A stretch of 64,000 nucleotides of DNA from Archangium sp. Lineage in GTDB: Bacteria > Myxococcota > Myxococcia > Myxococcales > Myxococcaceae. The position numbers and the translations under genes are program-made. Below, in pieces: positions 18,088-26,620 of the stretch (positions are counted from its first letter, which is position 1; each line of letters begins with the position of its first letter). The stretch is from the NCBI GenBank assembly GCA_030695565.1, contig JAUYRZ010000103.1:1-64000 (forward strand). Reading direction: 5' to 3'. Under the pieces are notes generated by a model. That model was given only the letters and a program-made list of their open reading frames with translations, had not been told where the DNA came from and made no database searches.

Positions 18088-18584
18088 TTGCCACCTCCCA
18101 GTTCCTTCGCCTTGGTGGCGATGGCCGCGGGCGTACCCTTGGCGAAGTTGTGCTGCTCGGCGTAGATGATTTCAGCGGCGGCTTCGGACTTGTTCACGTT
18201 GCCCTTGGCGTAGGTGACGCCGGCAGGGGTGAGCGCCTTGGTGGCCGCGCCCGACGAGGCGAAGGCCTGCGCCGACATCTCTTTGCCCGAGGAGGAGTCG
18301 AACTCCTTGGCGGGTGCCGCGGGGGAAAGGTTCGACATCAAGACGAAGCCCTTCTTCCCATCGACGGCGATCTCGTGGAACGCCTTGTCCTTCTCACTGG
18401 CGCCGTTCCAGATCACCTCTTTGCCCGGCTGCACGGTGGCGACTGCGGCCGCCCCGGCCTTGGGGTCCTTGAGCACCTTGGTGTCCTTCGACTTGATGTA
18501 GAGCTTGCCGCCTTTGGCGACTGCCCATGCTCCGCCTGCGCTGATCAGCGCGATGGCGGCCACTGCCCGAATGCTGCTTTTCAT
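18084..18584 (-). CDS. Exported SH3-like domain protein
   Basis: The start is at the ATG at 18584, preceded by GGGAGG. The 166-residue protein has a Sec signal (MKSSIRAVAAIALISAGGAWA). An SH3b-like segment follows at about residues 25-85: KLYIKSKDTKVLKDPKAGA, then VQPGKEVIWNG, then GKKGFVLMSNLSP. The C-terminal half is Ala/Lys-rich and unrecognised. SH3b domains in exported bacterial proteins often bind cell-wall material. It lies 20 bases after the cyclase gene and is coupled to the M48 gene, so the three are probably expressed together. Confidence 0.75.
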   Translation of the reverse strand: MKSSIRAVAAIALISAGGAWAVAKGGKLYIKSKDTKVLKDPKAGAAAVATVQPGKEVIWNGASEKDKAFHEIAVDGKKGFVLMSNLSPAAPAKEFDSSSGKEMSAQAFASSGAATKALTPAGVTYAKGNVNKSEAAAEIIYAEQHNFAKGTPAAIATKAKELGGGK

Positions 18585-18604
18585 GTTGCCTCCCGATTGC
18601 TGCG

Positions 18605-21076
18605 TCATTTTTCCAACCCTGAGACCGCGTCCCAACCTTCGGGGGGCGGGTGAAGCTCGTATTCAGTGCAAAGCGAAAGCAGTCGCCTGCTGGGGCCGTC
18701 ACTCTCGTCGACCTGCAGCGCTTGACCCAGCTTGATCTTCGCGTCGGTGAATCTTCGCGCGCGGTAGGCGAGCAGGGCCTGACCATACAGGTCAACCACT
18801 TTCAGCTTGTCGTGGTGCAGCTCGCCGCGCATGGCGAGCAGCTCGTAGACGGTGACCGCGTTCTGTTTGCCCGCCACGCGCACGTGATCGAGCTCGCGGG
18901 CCTCGACGTGCTCCTTGACGGCCTCGTAGGTGCCGGGGCCCATCATGATGAGCGTGCCGTAGTTCTTGTTGGCGCCCTCGAGCCGCGCGGCGAGGTTCAT
19001 CTCGTCGCCGATGGCGGTGTAGTCGAGCAGCTGGGCCGAGCCGATGTTGCCCACCATCATGGTGCCGGTGTTGAGGCCGACGCGCGTGTACACGTCGGGC
19101 AGGCCTTCGCCGCGGAAGTCTTCGCGCAGCGCGGCGATCGCTTTCTGCACCTTGAGCGCGCCGCGGCAGGCCCGCAAGGCGTGATCGGAGTGGGTCACCG
19201 GCGCGCCGAAGAGCGCCACCACCGCGTCACCGATGTACTTGTCGATGCACGCGCCTTCGGCGGTCAGCTCGGGCGTGACCACCGAGAGGTAGCGGTTGAG
19301 CAGGCGCATGAGTGACCTGGGCTCGTCTTTGAGCTTCTCGGAGAAGGTGGAGAACCCCTTGATGTCGGAGAAGAACGCGGTGACATGCAGGTTCTCGCCC
19401 TCGAGCGAGGGGAGCTGCTTCTGCTCCACCATCAGCTCCACCAGGTCCGACTCCATGTAGTTCTGGAAGAGCTCCTTCAAGCGGTCGCGCTCCTTGCGCG
19501 CGAACAGCCGCTCCCACGAGGTGGCCAGGATCGAGGCGACCGTACCGGCGAGGCCGGGCAGGGCAGAGAGCACGTGAATGCGGGTGGCCACCAGGAAGCT
19601 GCCGGTGATGGTGAAGAACCCCACGTAGAGGAGCACCGGCCAGCCGATGTCCACGAAGGTGTTTCGCACCACCAGCACCAGGCCCACCGAGAACAGCGCG
19701 ACCAGGAACGAGAACAGCAGCGAGACCCAGAAGGGCGCCGCGAGGATGAACTGATCCTTGATCATGTTGTCGATGGTGGCCGCGGTCTTCACCAGGCCGG
19801 GGGTCGCCTGCTCGAGCGGGGTGGCCTTGGAGTCGCCCGTGCCGACCGCCACGCCGCCCACCACCACGATCTTGTCCTTGAACACGCTGCCCTGGGGATC
19901 CTGCTCGATCACGCCGCCGGGGCAGTCTGCTTTCACCGCGTCGGTCTTGCCGATGCGCGCGTTGCAGAAGTGGAACCGGCTGACCACGTCGACCAGAGGG
20001 ATCATGCGAAACCGATCGTGCAGCCGGCCGCCGTAGTGAATCTCGGCGGTGCCGTCGTTGTTGATGCGCACGGTGCGTGAGCCGATGGTCAGCTTGCCCG
20101 GCTCGACCTGCACCTCCGTGGCTTTTTCCAGCTGGGCCAGCACCACCACGGGCGAGGTGGCGTAGGTGTTGTTGCCGTCGCTGAAGACGAAGCCGGTGCG
20201 GCGCAGCTTGCCGTCTTCATCTTCTTCGCTGCTCACCGCGCCGAAGCCGTCGGTGGTCTCCAGCACGCGGGGCAACGAAGGCATGGGGTAGTTGGCGAAC
20301 TCCTTGCCCGTGGGTTCACCGTCGGCGTTGCGCTCGATCTCCACGGGGAACCGCGGCATCTCGAGGTCCTTCAGGGTCACCGGCACCGAGTACGCCTTCG
20401 CTGCCCACAGAATCCGGTTCTCGCCGGCGGCCTTGGCCAGGGCGAGCTGCTCTTCGGGCGTGGGGTCTTCGGGGAACTCGCCTTCGGGCACCACCTTCTC
20501 GGGCGGCGTGGGCATGGGGCCCACCGGGCGCACCATGGTGGGTTCGACCCTGGGCAGCGGGTTGGCGGTGGGTGAGGTGTTGAAGCCCAGAATGACCGGC
20601 GTCTGGATTTCTTTGAGCGCGTTGGCGAAGGCGAGATCGCCGGTGCCGTCAGACGACTGCTCGTTCATCACCATGTCGAAGACGATCGCCTTGGCCCCCG
20701 CCCTGGAGAGATAGGTGACCAGGTCGGCCCACACCACGCGGTCGAAGGGCAAGTTGGCGCCGTACCGCTGGCGGAGAAACTCCTGCTCGGAGACCTGGGT
20801 CATCGTCACGTCGTCGAGCGCGACGACCACCACGTCTTCGGAGCGGCCCGACTTGCCGAGGCCTGTTTTCTCCTGCACGAACTTGATCGCGTCGCGTTTG
20901 GGGAGCGTGAAGGCCTTGAGGCCGTCGTCGTACGCACCCCGTTCGTCGTCGGAGATCTCCATCACGTCGAACTCCCACCAGAAAGCCGCGAAGCCGGTGG
21001 CGATGACGGACAGGAGCAGCATCACGAGCCACATGCGGCTCAGGCGCAGACGGATCAGCTCGAGCGCGCGTCTCAT
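18605..21076 (-). CDS. CHASE2-domain class III adenylate cyclase
   Basis: This 823-residue membrane protein has one N-terminal helix (about 15-34), a large periplasmic CHASE2 sensor, three membrane helices (about 445-540) and a cytoplasmic class III cyclase domain (about 570-750). The cyclase shows both metal Asp motifs (AFFSDIKGFSTF and DKYIGDAVVALFG) and the adenine and transition-state region (DYTAIGDEMNLAARLE), including a Lys before YIGD, which point to ATP rather than GTP. It should make cAMP in response to an envelope signal. It heads the run with the SH3-like and M48 genes, hinting at an envelope-stress role (inference). Confidence 0.9.
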   Translation of the reverse strand: MRRALELIRLRLSRMWLVMLLLSVIATGFAAFWWEFDVMEISDDERGAYDDGLKAFTLPKRDAIKFVQEKTGLGKSGRSEDVVVVALDDVTMTQVSEQEFLRQRYGANLPFDRVVWADLVTYLSRAGAKAIVFDMVMNEQSSDGTGDLAFANALKEIQTPVILGFNTSPTANPLPRVEPTMVRPVGPMPTPPEKVVPEGEFPEDPTPEEQLALAKAAGENRILWAAKAYSVPVTLKDLEMPRFPVEIERNADGEPTGKEFANYPMPSLPRVLETTDGFGAVSSEEDEDGKLRRTGFVFSDGNNTYATSPVVVLAQLEKATEVQVEPGKLTIGSRTVRINNDGTAEIHYGGRLHDRFRMIPLVDVVSRFHFCNARIGKTDAVKADCPGGVIEQDPQGSVFKDKIVVVGGVAVGTGDSKATPLEQATPGLVKTAATIDNMIKDQFILAAPFWVSLLFSFLVALFSVGLVLVVRNTFVDIGWPVLLYVGFFTITGSFLVATRIHVLSALPGLAGTVASILATSWERLFARKERDRLKELFQNYMESDLVELMVEQKQLPSLEGENLHVTAFFSDIKGFSTFSEKLKDEPRSLMRLLNRYLSVVTPELTAEGACIDKYIGDAVVALFGAPVTHSDHALRACRGALKVQKAIAALREDFRGEGLPDVYTRVGLNTGTMMVGNIGSAQLLDYTAIGDEMNLAARLEGANKNYGTLIMMGPGTYEAVKEHVEARELDHVRVAGKQNAVTVYELLAMRGELHHDKLKVVDLYGQALLAYRARRFTDAKIKLGQALQVDESDGPSRRLLSLCTEYELHPPPEGWDAVSGLEK

Positions 21077-21152
21077 GGCGGCGGACCATACGCGGCGGGC
21101 CGCCGATCAGAACGAGAAACTCAGATCCGATGGCGGCGAAATGGGAGTGCGC

Positions 21153-23141
21153 TCACGGCCGGAGGGCGCGCAGGATCGTGGCGTTCTCACCGATCAGGTA
21201 GAGCTCGGTTTCGCCCGTGCCCAGCCGCCGCCCGCGTACCGAGCGCAGGGGCCAGCGGGTGCCGGTCTCGATGACCTCCCAGGTGCCCGTGCCGGTGAAA
21301 TGAGAGAGCACCCCGTCTTCGCCTGAGGCGTAGATGTTGTTGGCCGCGGTGCCCCACACACTGTGGAACTCGGTGCGCCCCTTCGGGTCGGTGGCGCTCC
21401 AGGCGCCCGTGGTGGAGCGTTGCCAGGCGCGGTCGCCCCGGGTGCCGACGGCCATCAGCTCGAATGCGACGCCGTTGGGCGGCGCAGCCCACACGCCCTT
21501 GAGATCGTCGGTGCAGCCGGGGTCTTTGATGTTCAGCCAGCCGCCATCGGCCGTGGGATCGCGCCGGAGCACCACGCACCCCTGACCGACGATGTACGCG
21601 CTGCCATCGGAGCGGCCGTCGATGTCGAAGAGATCGGGCCCTCCGTCGGGGAAGAACAGGTTCCGCGACCAGCCGACCGCGTCGCGATGCCAGATCTCTC
21701 CTTCGTCGCCGACCGCCCAGAGATCGTTTCGTGAGGTGCCCCACACCGCGTTGAGGTTTCCCTGGAAGGTGTCGTCGACGGGCACGGAGATCGGCTGGGC
21801 CATCGAACCCCGGGCGCCTTCGAAAAGTCTCCGCCCATCGCCGACGTACACGCGGAAGGTGTCGTCCGGAGCGATCCAGAGATCCTTCAGGTTGACGTTC
21901 GATCCGTTGACGCCGCCGAAGATCCACTCGCCCAACGAGCGGTTGTAGGAGAGCGACCCATCGCCCACCACGACCTCACGTTGGCCATCGACCCACAGTC
22001 CCGAGAAGTTGGCTCCCACACCCTGCCGGCGCTGAACCCACTCTCCGTTCTGATGGCGCAGCATCCCCCCGTTGCCGCCCACCAACCATCCGCCCTCGTA
22101 GCTGTCAGCTGGTGTCCAGAGGCCGTTGTACGGCAGGTATTGATTCTGGAGCCCCTCGAGGGGGCCCGCCGTGGGAGGCGTTCCCTGCCACAGCTCGGTG
22201 ATTCCACAGTACGCGACGCTGACCGGGCCCCGCGCGAAGCCCGCCGCGCAGCCCGTGCCTGCCGCGCGCTCCTGGGCCCAGCCGCCGTCGGCGCTGCGAA
22301 GCCAGAGCTGGCCCTCGGTTGCAGACGGTGAGACCTGCTTGATGATGCCCGCGTGAAAGATGCCCGGCCCCGTCGACCACAAGCCGTTGATGGCCACGTT
22401 AGAATCGGGGGCGAGCGTCAGCTCGAGCGCGCCACCGTCGCACGGCCCGATGCCGTGAAGATCGATGCTGACCGCCGCCAGACAGGTGCCTGCGTCATCG
22501 AAGGCGATCGAGGTGAGCGAGATGTTCGCCGAGGCGTCTGGCAGCTGCTCGAAGATGCGGGGTTGCCACACACCGGTGGGGCTTCGCCGGGCGATCACAC
22601 CGCTGAGCCCCACGGCCTGAATGTCGAGACCGTTGCCTCGAATCGACAACAGCTCGGGCTGGGGGCCTGCGTTCCAGGTCTCCGCCACCCAACCACCATC
22701 GACGAGCAGCCTCATCGGCTTCATCGGCCCGGAATTCGAGCTCAGCTGAGTCTCGCCGACCACGAGCACGACATCGCCGTTGGACCAGACCGAGTTGAGC
22801 TGTGTCGACGAGGGGAACAGCGGCGAGTGGTTCTCCAGGCGCGTGCCGTTCCAGTGCAGCACCGTGCCGACGGACCCGACCATCCACACGTCGGAGGCGC
22901 TCTTGCCCCAGACGGCCTTCAGATCGTTGCCCTGCGGGAGTGGGTATTCCCAGCAGAAGCCGTTGCGGCAGATGGCTCCTTCCGAAGCGTTGCCACCGCC
23001 GGTGCCGCCGCCCGTGCCGCCGCCGATCGCGCCACCACCTCCGCCGATCAACCCGCCATCGAGCCGCCTCGCGAGTGCTTCATCGATGTCGGCACACGCG
23101 GCGAACAGGCTCACCAGCACCAACGCAGTCAGCTTCTTCAT
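21153..23141 (-). CDS. Lipoprotein with propeller-like repeats
   Basis: This 662-residue protein has a lipoprotein signal (lipobox FAAC), then a low-complexity GGGTGGG-type linker of about 25 residues. A long region follows with recurring units of the type LKAVWG.S..DVW.VG..G.V.HW. These Trp/Gly-rich units, about 45-60 residues apart, resemble beta-propeller repeats and the Gly linker is common in myxobacterial surface lipoproteins. No catalytic motif is seen. The ATG overlaps the stop of the upstream gene by four bases, so it is the last gene of a three-gene operon. Confidence 0.75.
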   Translation of the reverse strand: MKKLTALVLVSLFAACADIDEALARRLDGGLIGGGGGAIGGGTGGGTGGGNASEGAICRNGFCWEYPLPQGNDLKAVWGKSASDVWMVGSVGTVLHWNGTRLENHSPLFPSSTQLNSVWSNGDVVLVVGETQLSSNSGPMKPMRLLVDGGWVAETWNAGPQPELLSIRGNGLDIQAVGLSGVIARRSPTGVWQPRIFEQLPDASANISLTSIAFDDAGTCLAAVSIDLHGIGPCDGGALELTLAPDSNVAINGLWSTGPGIFHAGIIKQVSPSATEGQLWLRSADGGWAQERAAGTGCAAGFARGPVSVAYCGITELWQGTPPTAGPLEGLQNQYLPYNGLWTPADSYEGGWLVGGNGGMLRHQNGEWVQRRQGVGANFSGLWVDGQREVVVGDGSLSYNRSLGEWIFGGVNGSNVNLKDLWIAPDDTFRVYVGDGRRLFEGARGSMAQPISVPVDDTFQGNLNAVWGTSRNDLWAVGDEGEIWHRDAVGWSRNLFFPDGGPDLFDIDGRSDGSAYIVGQGCVVLRRDPTADGGWLNIKDPGCTDDLKGVWAAPPNGVAFELMAVGTRGDRAWQRSTTGAWSATDPKGRTEFHSVWGTAANNIYASGEDGVLSHFTGTGTWEVIETGTRWPLRSVRGRRLGTGETELYLIGENATILRALRP

Positions 23142-24025
23142 GGCAGCCGCCCTTCCACGCCCACGAACCCACCGGCGGGAGTCAACGCAACGATGGGCAT
23201 CGCCTCGGGCGCCTTGCCGGTGAAGAAGAGGACCGCGGCGGTGGTCATGCCCGCCGCGCCCACGCCCAGGAAGAGGATGCCGAGCACTCGAGCGCTCCTG
23301 GCCTGATTGGCCATTGCCTCCGGTTCGGGCGAGATGGCGATCTGATCACGGCTGGTGATCGAACTCGCGATGTAGCCTCCGCCTGCGACCACGGAAAGGG
23401 CCCCGAGCGTGACGGGAATGAGCGCCAGCCAGCGCTTGTCGAAGGGGCGGGCGGGTGTTGCGACCTCGGCTGCTGCGATGCGAGCAGGTTCGATCTCGAC
23501 GGGCTTCTCCACCACCGGTTTCTCGACGACCGGCGTGTCCTCCACCGGCGCGACGGCCACCGCCTTGCCTCGCTTGGCCGCGACCAACTTCGCGGTGAAC
23601 TCATCGGCGCCGGCCTCGAGCGTGTCGAGCACCTTGCCTTCATCGGTCGCGCTCCCCGAGATGCTCCCGATCACGGCTGCGTTCGCCGGATCAATCAGCG
23701 TCAGGGTCAGCTCGAACCGTTGCCCGAAGCGGGCCACACGAGCGCGCACGATGGCGTCTGCACCGAGCGCCGCGGCGATCTCTGCCTGGCAGCTGCTGCT
23801 GTTTTCGGCACAGCCCAGCAACTGCTTCTGCCGCTCGAGCCCCAGCACCGTCTCGATCTCGGTGGCGGTGGTGACCGCGAGCCCGCGGCTGCGCAGCCGG
23901 TTGGCGAACCGATCCATGAAGAACGCCGCGGCCTCCGGCTGAATGTTGATCACGTTGAAGTTGGGAACGGCGACCCGCAGCGGCGCGGGCGTGGCCGCCA
24001 GCATCAGCAGGGAGAGCGCGAGCAT
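23138..24025 (-). CDS. Exported protein with a TolB/CsgG-like N-terminal domain
   Basis: This 295-residue protein has a short N-terminal hydrophobic signal, then a domain beginning LRVAVPNFNVINIQPEAAAFFMDRFANRLRSRGL. It continues with CQAEIAAALGADAIVRARVARFG, a layout like the N-terminal TolB/CsgG fold used by myxobacterial envelope proteins. A Lys/Val/Pro-rich linker (about 165-205) and two C-terminal hydrophobic helices follow. Function unknown; envelope assembly or sensing is an inference. It lies two bases after the preceding gene and overlaps the following lipoprotein gene. Confidence 0.65.
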   Translation of the reverse strand: MLALSLLMLAATPAPLRVAVPNFNVINIQPEAAAFFMDRFANRLRSRGLAVTTATEIETVLGLERQKQLLGCAENSSSCQAEIAAALGADAIVRARVARFGQRFELTLTLIDPANAAVIGSISGSATDEGKVLDTLEAGADEFTAKLVAAKRGKAVAVAPVEDTPVVEKPVVEKPVEIEPARIAAAEVATPARPFDKRWLALIPVTLGALSVVAGGGYIASSITSRDQIAISPEPEAMANQARSARVLGILFLGVGAAGMTTAAVLFFTGKAPEAMPIVALTPAGGFVGVEGRLP

Positions 24026-24027
24026 GC

Positions 24028-24612
24028 TTACTCCGGCAGGGCCAACGTGAGGCCGCCACCCAGGGCGGGATTCTGGGGCGGGCGGAGATCGAGCAGGCCG
24101 CGATTGTAGCCTGCCACCGCGCTGAAGAACTTCGACTGCGCCGAGAGCGCGAACGGCAGCGCGATGAGCGAGAGCACCAGGCCGACGCCCGAAGCGGCCA
24201 GGCTGGCGATCAGCAGCGGCAACAACAGAGTCCGCACCAGGGTGGACACCACCGTCACCGCCAGCGCGGCGCCGACCACTGCGAGCCCGGCGATCTGCAA
24301 GCGCGAGGCGACCAGGAAGTCGGAGTGCGCCTGCTGCGCGCTCGCGAACGCCTCGGGCACCAGCTTGAAGGCGGTCTCGAAGTCGTCATCTTGAAGGCGG
24401 AACACGCGCTCGCGCTGACGCACTTCCATGCTCGAGCCGGAAGCGCCGATGGCCAGCAGGTGGCGATCGACGAACTCGGCGAAGAGCTTCACCTCGGGTG
24501 GCTCGGCTCCTGGAGAGACGGCTTCAGTGCTCGGCGGTGCGAGCGGCGGCGTGGTGAGGGGCGCGACTTCCGGAGTCTGAAAGAGCACGAGCGCGAGCAG
24601 GAGCGGTGACAT
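24028..24612 (-). CDS. Membrane protein of unknown function
   Basis: This 194-residue protein has an N-terminal signal (MSPLLLALVLFQTPEVAP), a Pro/Glu-rich stretch, a helical soluble part and two or three membrane helices (about residues 100-160). I do not recognise the family. It is the first gene of a tight three-gene run, with a two-base gap to the TolB-like gene, and has the GTGACAAC array about 155-185 bases upstream. Joint envelope function with the two downstream products is likely but untested. Confidence 0.6.
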   Translation of the reverse strand: MSPLLLALVLFQTPEVAPLTTPPLAPPSTEAVSPGAEPPEVKLFAEFVDRHLLAIGASGSSMEVRQRERVFRLQDDDFETAFKLVPEAFASAQQAHSDFLVASRLQIAGLAVVGAALAVTVVSTLVRTLLLPLLIASLAASGVGLVLSLIALPFALSAQSKFFSAVAGYNRGLLDLRPPQNPALGGGLTLALPE

Positions 24613-24766
24613 GGACTTTCTTCTTAAGACAACCGGCTGAAGGTCGACGGGAAAGACCGCTTTTCAAGGTTCATGGCGTGAAAGTCCTCCGCCAGGTGCC
24701 CGGTGCGAGCAGGCCCCGCGACTTCGGGCGAAGATTCTCGAGTGACCAGGTCTGACTTTTCTCGCT

Positions 24767-24806
24767 GTGACAACCCTGTTGCTTCGCGTGACAACAGCGT
24801 TGTCAC
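24767..24806. promoter_or_regulatory. Phased GTGACAAC half-site array (operator candidate)
   Basis: GTGACAAC occurs at 24767-24774 and 24788-24795, exactly 21 bases apart. Its complement GTTGTCAC at 24799-24806 completes a perfect 8+3+8 palindrome. A weaker GTGACC half lies at 24742. The two-turn spacing and palindrome look like binding sites for a dimeric regulator. The array lies in a 324-base gene-free stretch (24613-24936) upstream of the three-gene envelope operon. Nothing else was recognised in that stretch. Confidence 0.55.
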
Positions 24807-24936
24807 GGCTTGAGAAGAAGCACCGGCCCCCGCCTGCTCACGTACGCATCCTTGCACGAAGTCGAGAGGCCAGCCCGCTTCAGAACACGCGCCGGACACC
24901 ATCAAAGACTGTCTCCCCTCAGGGCGAATTCGCTGA

Positions 24937-25920
24937 CTACGGCAACGGTCGAACGAACAGCGACTTGCTCGCGAGGAACTCAGCGTTGAACACCTTCGAC
25001 GCGTACCGGCTGCCGTGATCACACAGGAACGTCGCGATGCGCAGACCCTGCTGGGGCCGCGCCCTGGCGACCTCATACGCCGCCCGCACGTTGAGCGCCG
25101 CCGAGGTGCCCACCACCAACGCGTCTTCGCGGGCCAGGTGGTAGAGCATCTCGATCATCTCCTGATCAGTCACCCGCATCGCCGAGTCGATCTTCGCGCG
25201 CTTGAAGTTCTCGGTGAGCCGCATGATGCCGATGCCCTCGGTGATCGAGCCGCCGGTGGTCTCCATCTTTCCTTCGCGCACGTGGCAGTAGAGCCCCGAG
25301 CCGTACGGGTCGACGAGGATCACCTCGAGCTTCGGGTTCTTCGCCTTGAGCGCGCTCGACACCCCACCCAGCGTGCCGCCCGTGCCGCACGACGCGACCA
25401 GCACGTCGAGCTTGCCGTCGCACTGCGCCCAGATCTCCTCGGCGGTGGTCTGCGCGTGGAACTCGCCGTTGGCGGGGTTCTCGAACTGATTGGCCCAGAA
25501 CCACCCGTGCTCTTCGGAGAGCTTTTTCGCCACGTGGAAGAAATGGTTCTCGTTGGCGAACGGCACCACCGGCACCTTGCGAACCTCCGCGCCCATCGCC
25601 TCGAGCAGTTCGTATTTTTCGCGGGCCTGGTTGTCCGGCATGGTGACCACCACGCGGTAGCCACGCTCGCGGCCCAACAACGCGAGCCCGATGCCGGTGT
25701 TGCCCGCGGTGCCTTCGACGATGGTCGCGCCCGGCTTCAAGAGCCCCCGCTTCTCCGCGTCGGCGATCATGCCCTTGGCCGCGCGATCCTTGATGCTGCC
25801 GCCGGGGTTCATGAACTCGGCCTTGCCGAGCACTTCATTGCCCGTGCGTTTGCTGAGCGTGCCGATGCGCAGGAGCGGGGTGTTGCCGACGGAATCCCAG
25901 AGCGTGGAGATCGAAGCCAT
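24937..25920 (-). CDS. cysK: Cysteine synthase A family protein
   Basis: This 327-residue PLP enzyme has the pyridoxal Lys44 in NPGGSIKDRAAKG, the substrate loop EGTAGNTGIG and the phosphate-binding loop SCGTGGTLGG. It ends with GTSAALNV and a short C-terminal tail. It should make L-cysteine from O-acetylserine and sulfide in the cytoplasm. The close variants cystathionine beta-synthase and cysteine synthase B cannot be fully excluded by reading, but length and motifs fit the CysK-type best. It follows the HAD hydrolase gene by 18 bases, suggesting a two-gene operon. Confidence 0.82.
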   Translation of the reverse strand: MASISTLWDSVGNTPLLRIGTLSKRTGNEVLGKAEFMNPGGSIKDRAAKGMIADAEKRGLLKPGATIVEGTAGNTGIGLALLGRERGYRVVVTMPDNQAREKYELLEAMGAEVRKVPVVPFANENHFFHVAKKLSEEHGWFWANQFENPANGEFHAQTTAEEIWAQCDGKLDVLVASCGTGGTLGGVSSALKAKNPKLEVILVDPYGSGLYCHVREGKMETTGGSITEGIGIMRLTENFKRAKIDSAMRVTDQEMIEMLYHLAREDALVVGTSAALNVRAAYEVARARPQQGLRIATFLCDHGSRYASKVFNAEFLASKSLFVRPLP

Positions 25921-25938
25921 TGAGGGCTCCGATCTACC

Positions 25939-26544
25939 TCACTTCGCCTTGAAGCCGAGCTTCGCGAGATCTTCCTGGAACTGCTCGACGGTGGTGAACA
26001 CCCGCCCGTGCATGCCCACCTGCGTCGCCGCGATGGCGTAGCTCTTGATGTCGTCGAAGTACGCCGTCTTCCACGGTGAGGTGCCCGCCACCGCGAGCGC
26101 CTTCTCGTAGATGGCCTTCTCCGGCTTGATGAGGCCCACGTCGCAGGACAACACCAGGCCCTCGAACTGCTCCAGCACGGGGAGCTGCGGCCGCACGAAC
26201 GCCACGTGTTGATCGTGCGTGTTCGACAGCAGCACCAGCTTCACCTGCCCTACGAGGAACTGCACCATCGCCACCATCGGCTCGTTGATGGAGAAGTGAC
26301 AGGTCCACACGTCGACCCACTGTTGGGGCGTGAGCTCCTTGCCCAGGCGCTGCACCAGCTCCACGCGCAATGAGTCACCGGGCAGCTGACCGCGGTTGAC
26401 CCGCTCCCACAGGCCGCCGTCGAGGCGCGCCTTCATGGCCTCGGGCGTGGTGTCGAACGCGCGGGCCATCTCAGCGAAGAGCCTGGTGTTGTCGTGAAAC
26501 GCGAGGACGTTGCCGAGGTCGAGAATGAGGGCGTCGAGCGACAT
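25939..26544 (-). CDS. HAD-family hydrolase (YihX-like)
   Basis: This protein of about 201 residues has HAD motif I as LDLGNVLAFHD, motif II LLSNTHD, a Lys in LIKPEKAIYEKAL (motif III) and motif IV YFDDIKSY. The DLGNV form of motif I is seen in the sugar-phosphate phosphatase subgroup that includes YihX, so a cytoplasmic phosphatase is likely. The substrate is unknown. I use the ATG at 26544; an in-frame TTG two codons upstream is the alternative. It is 18 bases upstream of the cysteine synthase gene. Confidence 0.78.
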   Translation of the reverse strand: MSLDALILDLGNVLAFHDNTRLFAEMARAFDTTPEAMKARLDGGLWERVNRGQLPGDSLRVELVQRLGKELTPQQWVDVWTCHFSINEPMVAMVQFLVGQVKLVLLSNTHDQHVAFVRPQLPVLEQFEGLVLSCDVGLIKPEKAIYEKALAVAGTSPWKTAYFDDIKSYAIAATQVGMHGRVFTTVEQFQEDLAKLGFKAK

Positions 26545-26620
26545 GTGCAATCGTCTAGCTCAGGGCTGGGCGATGCGCAGGTCCGTCGCGTCGAGATCTT
26601 CTGCCGTGCCTGTGCCGCAC

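Noticed and set aside
24624-25076. Reverse-strand 150-codon frame upstream of the envelope operon
   Set aside because: It overlaps the end of cysteine synthase and the GTGACAAC palindrome, has biased Ser/Arg composition and no recognisable motif.
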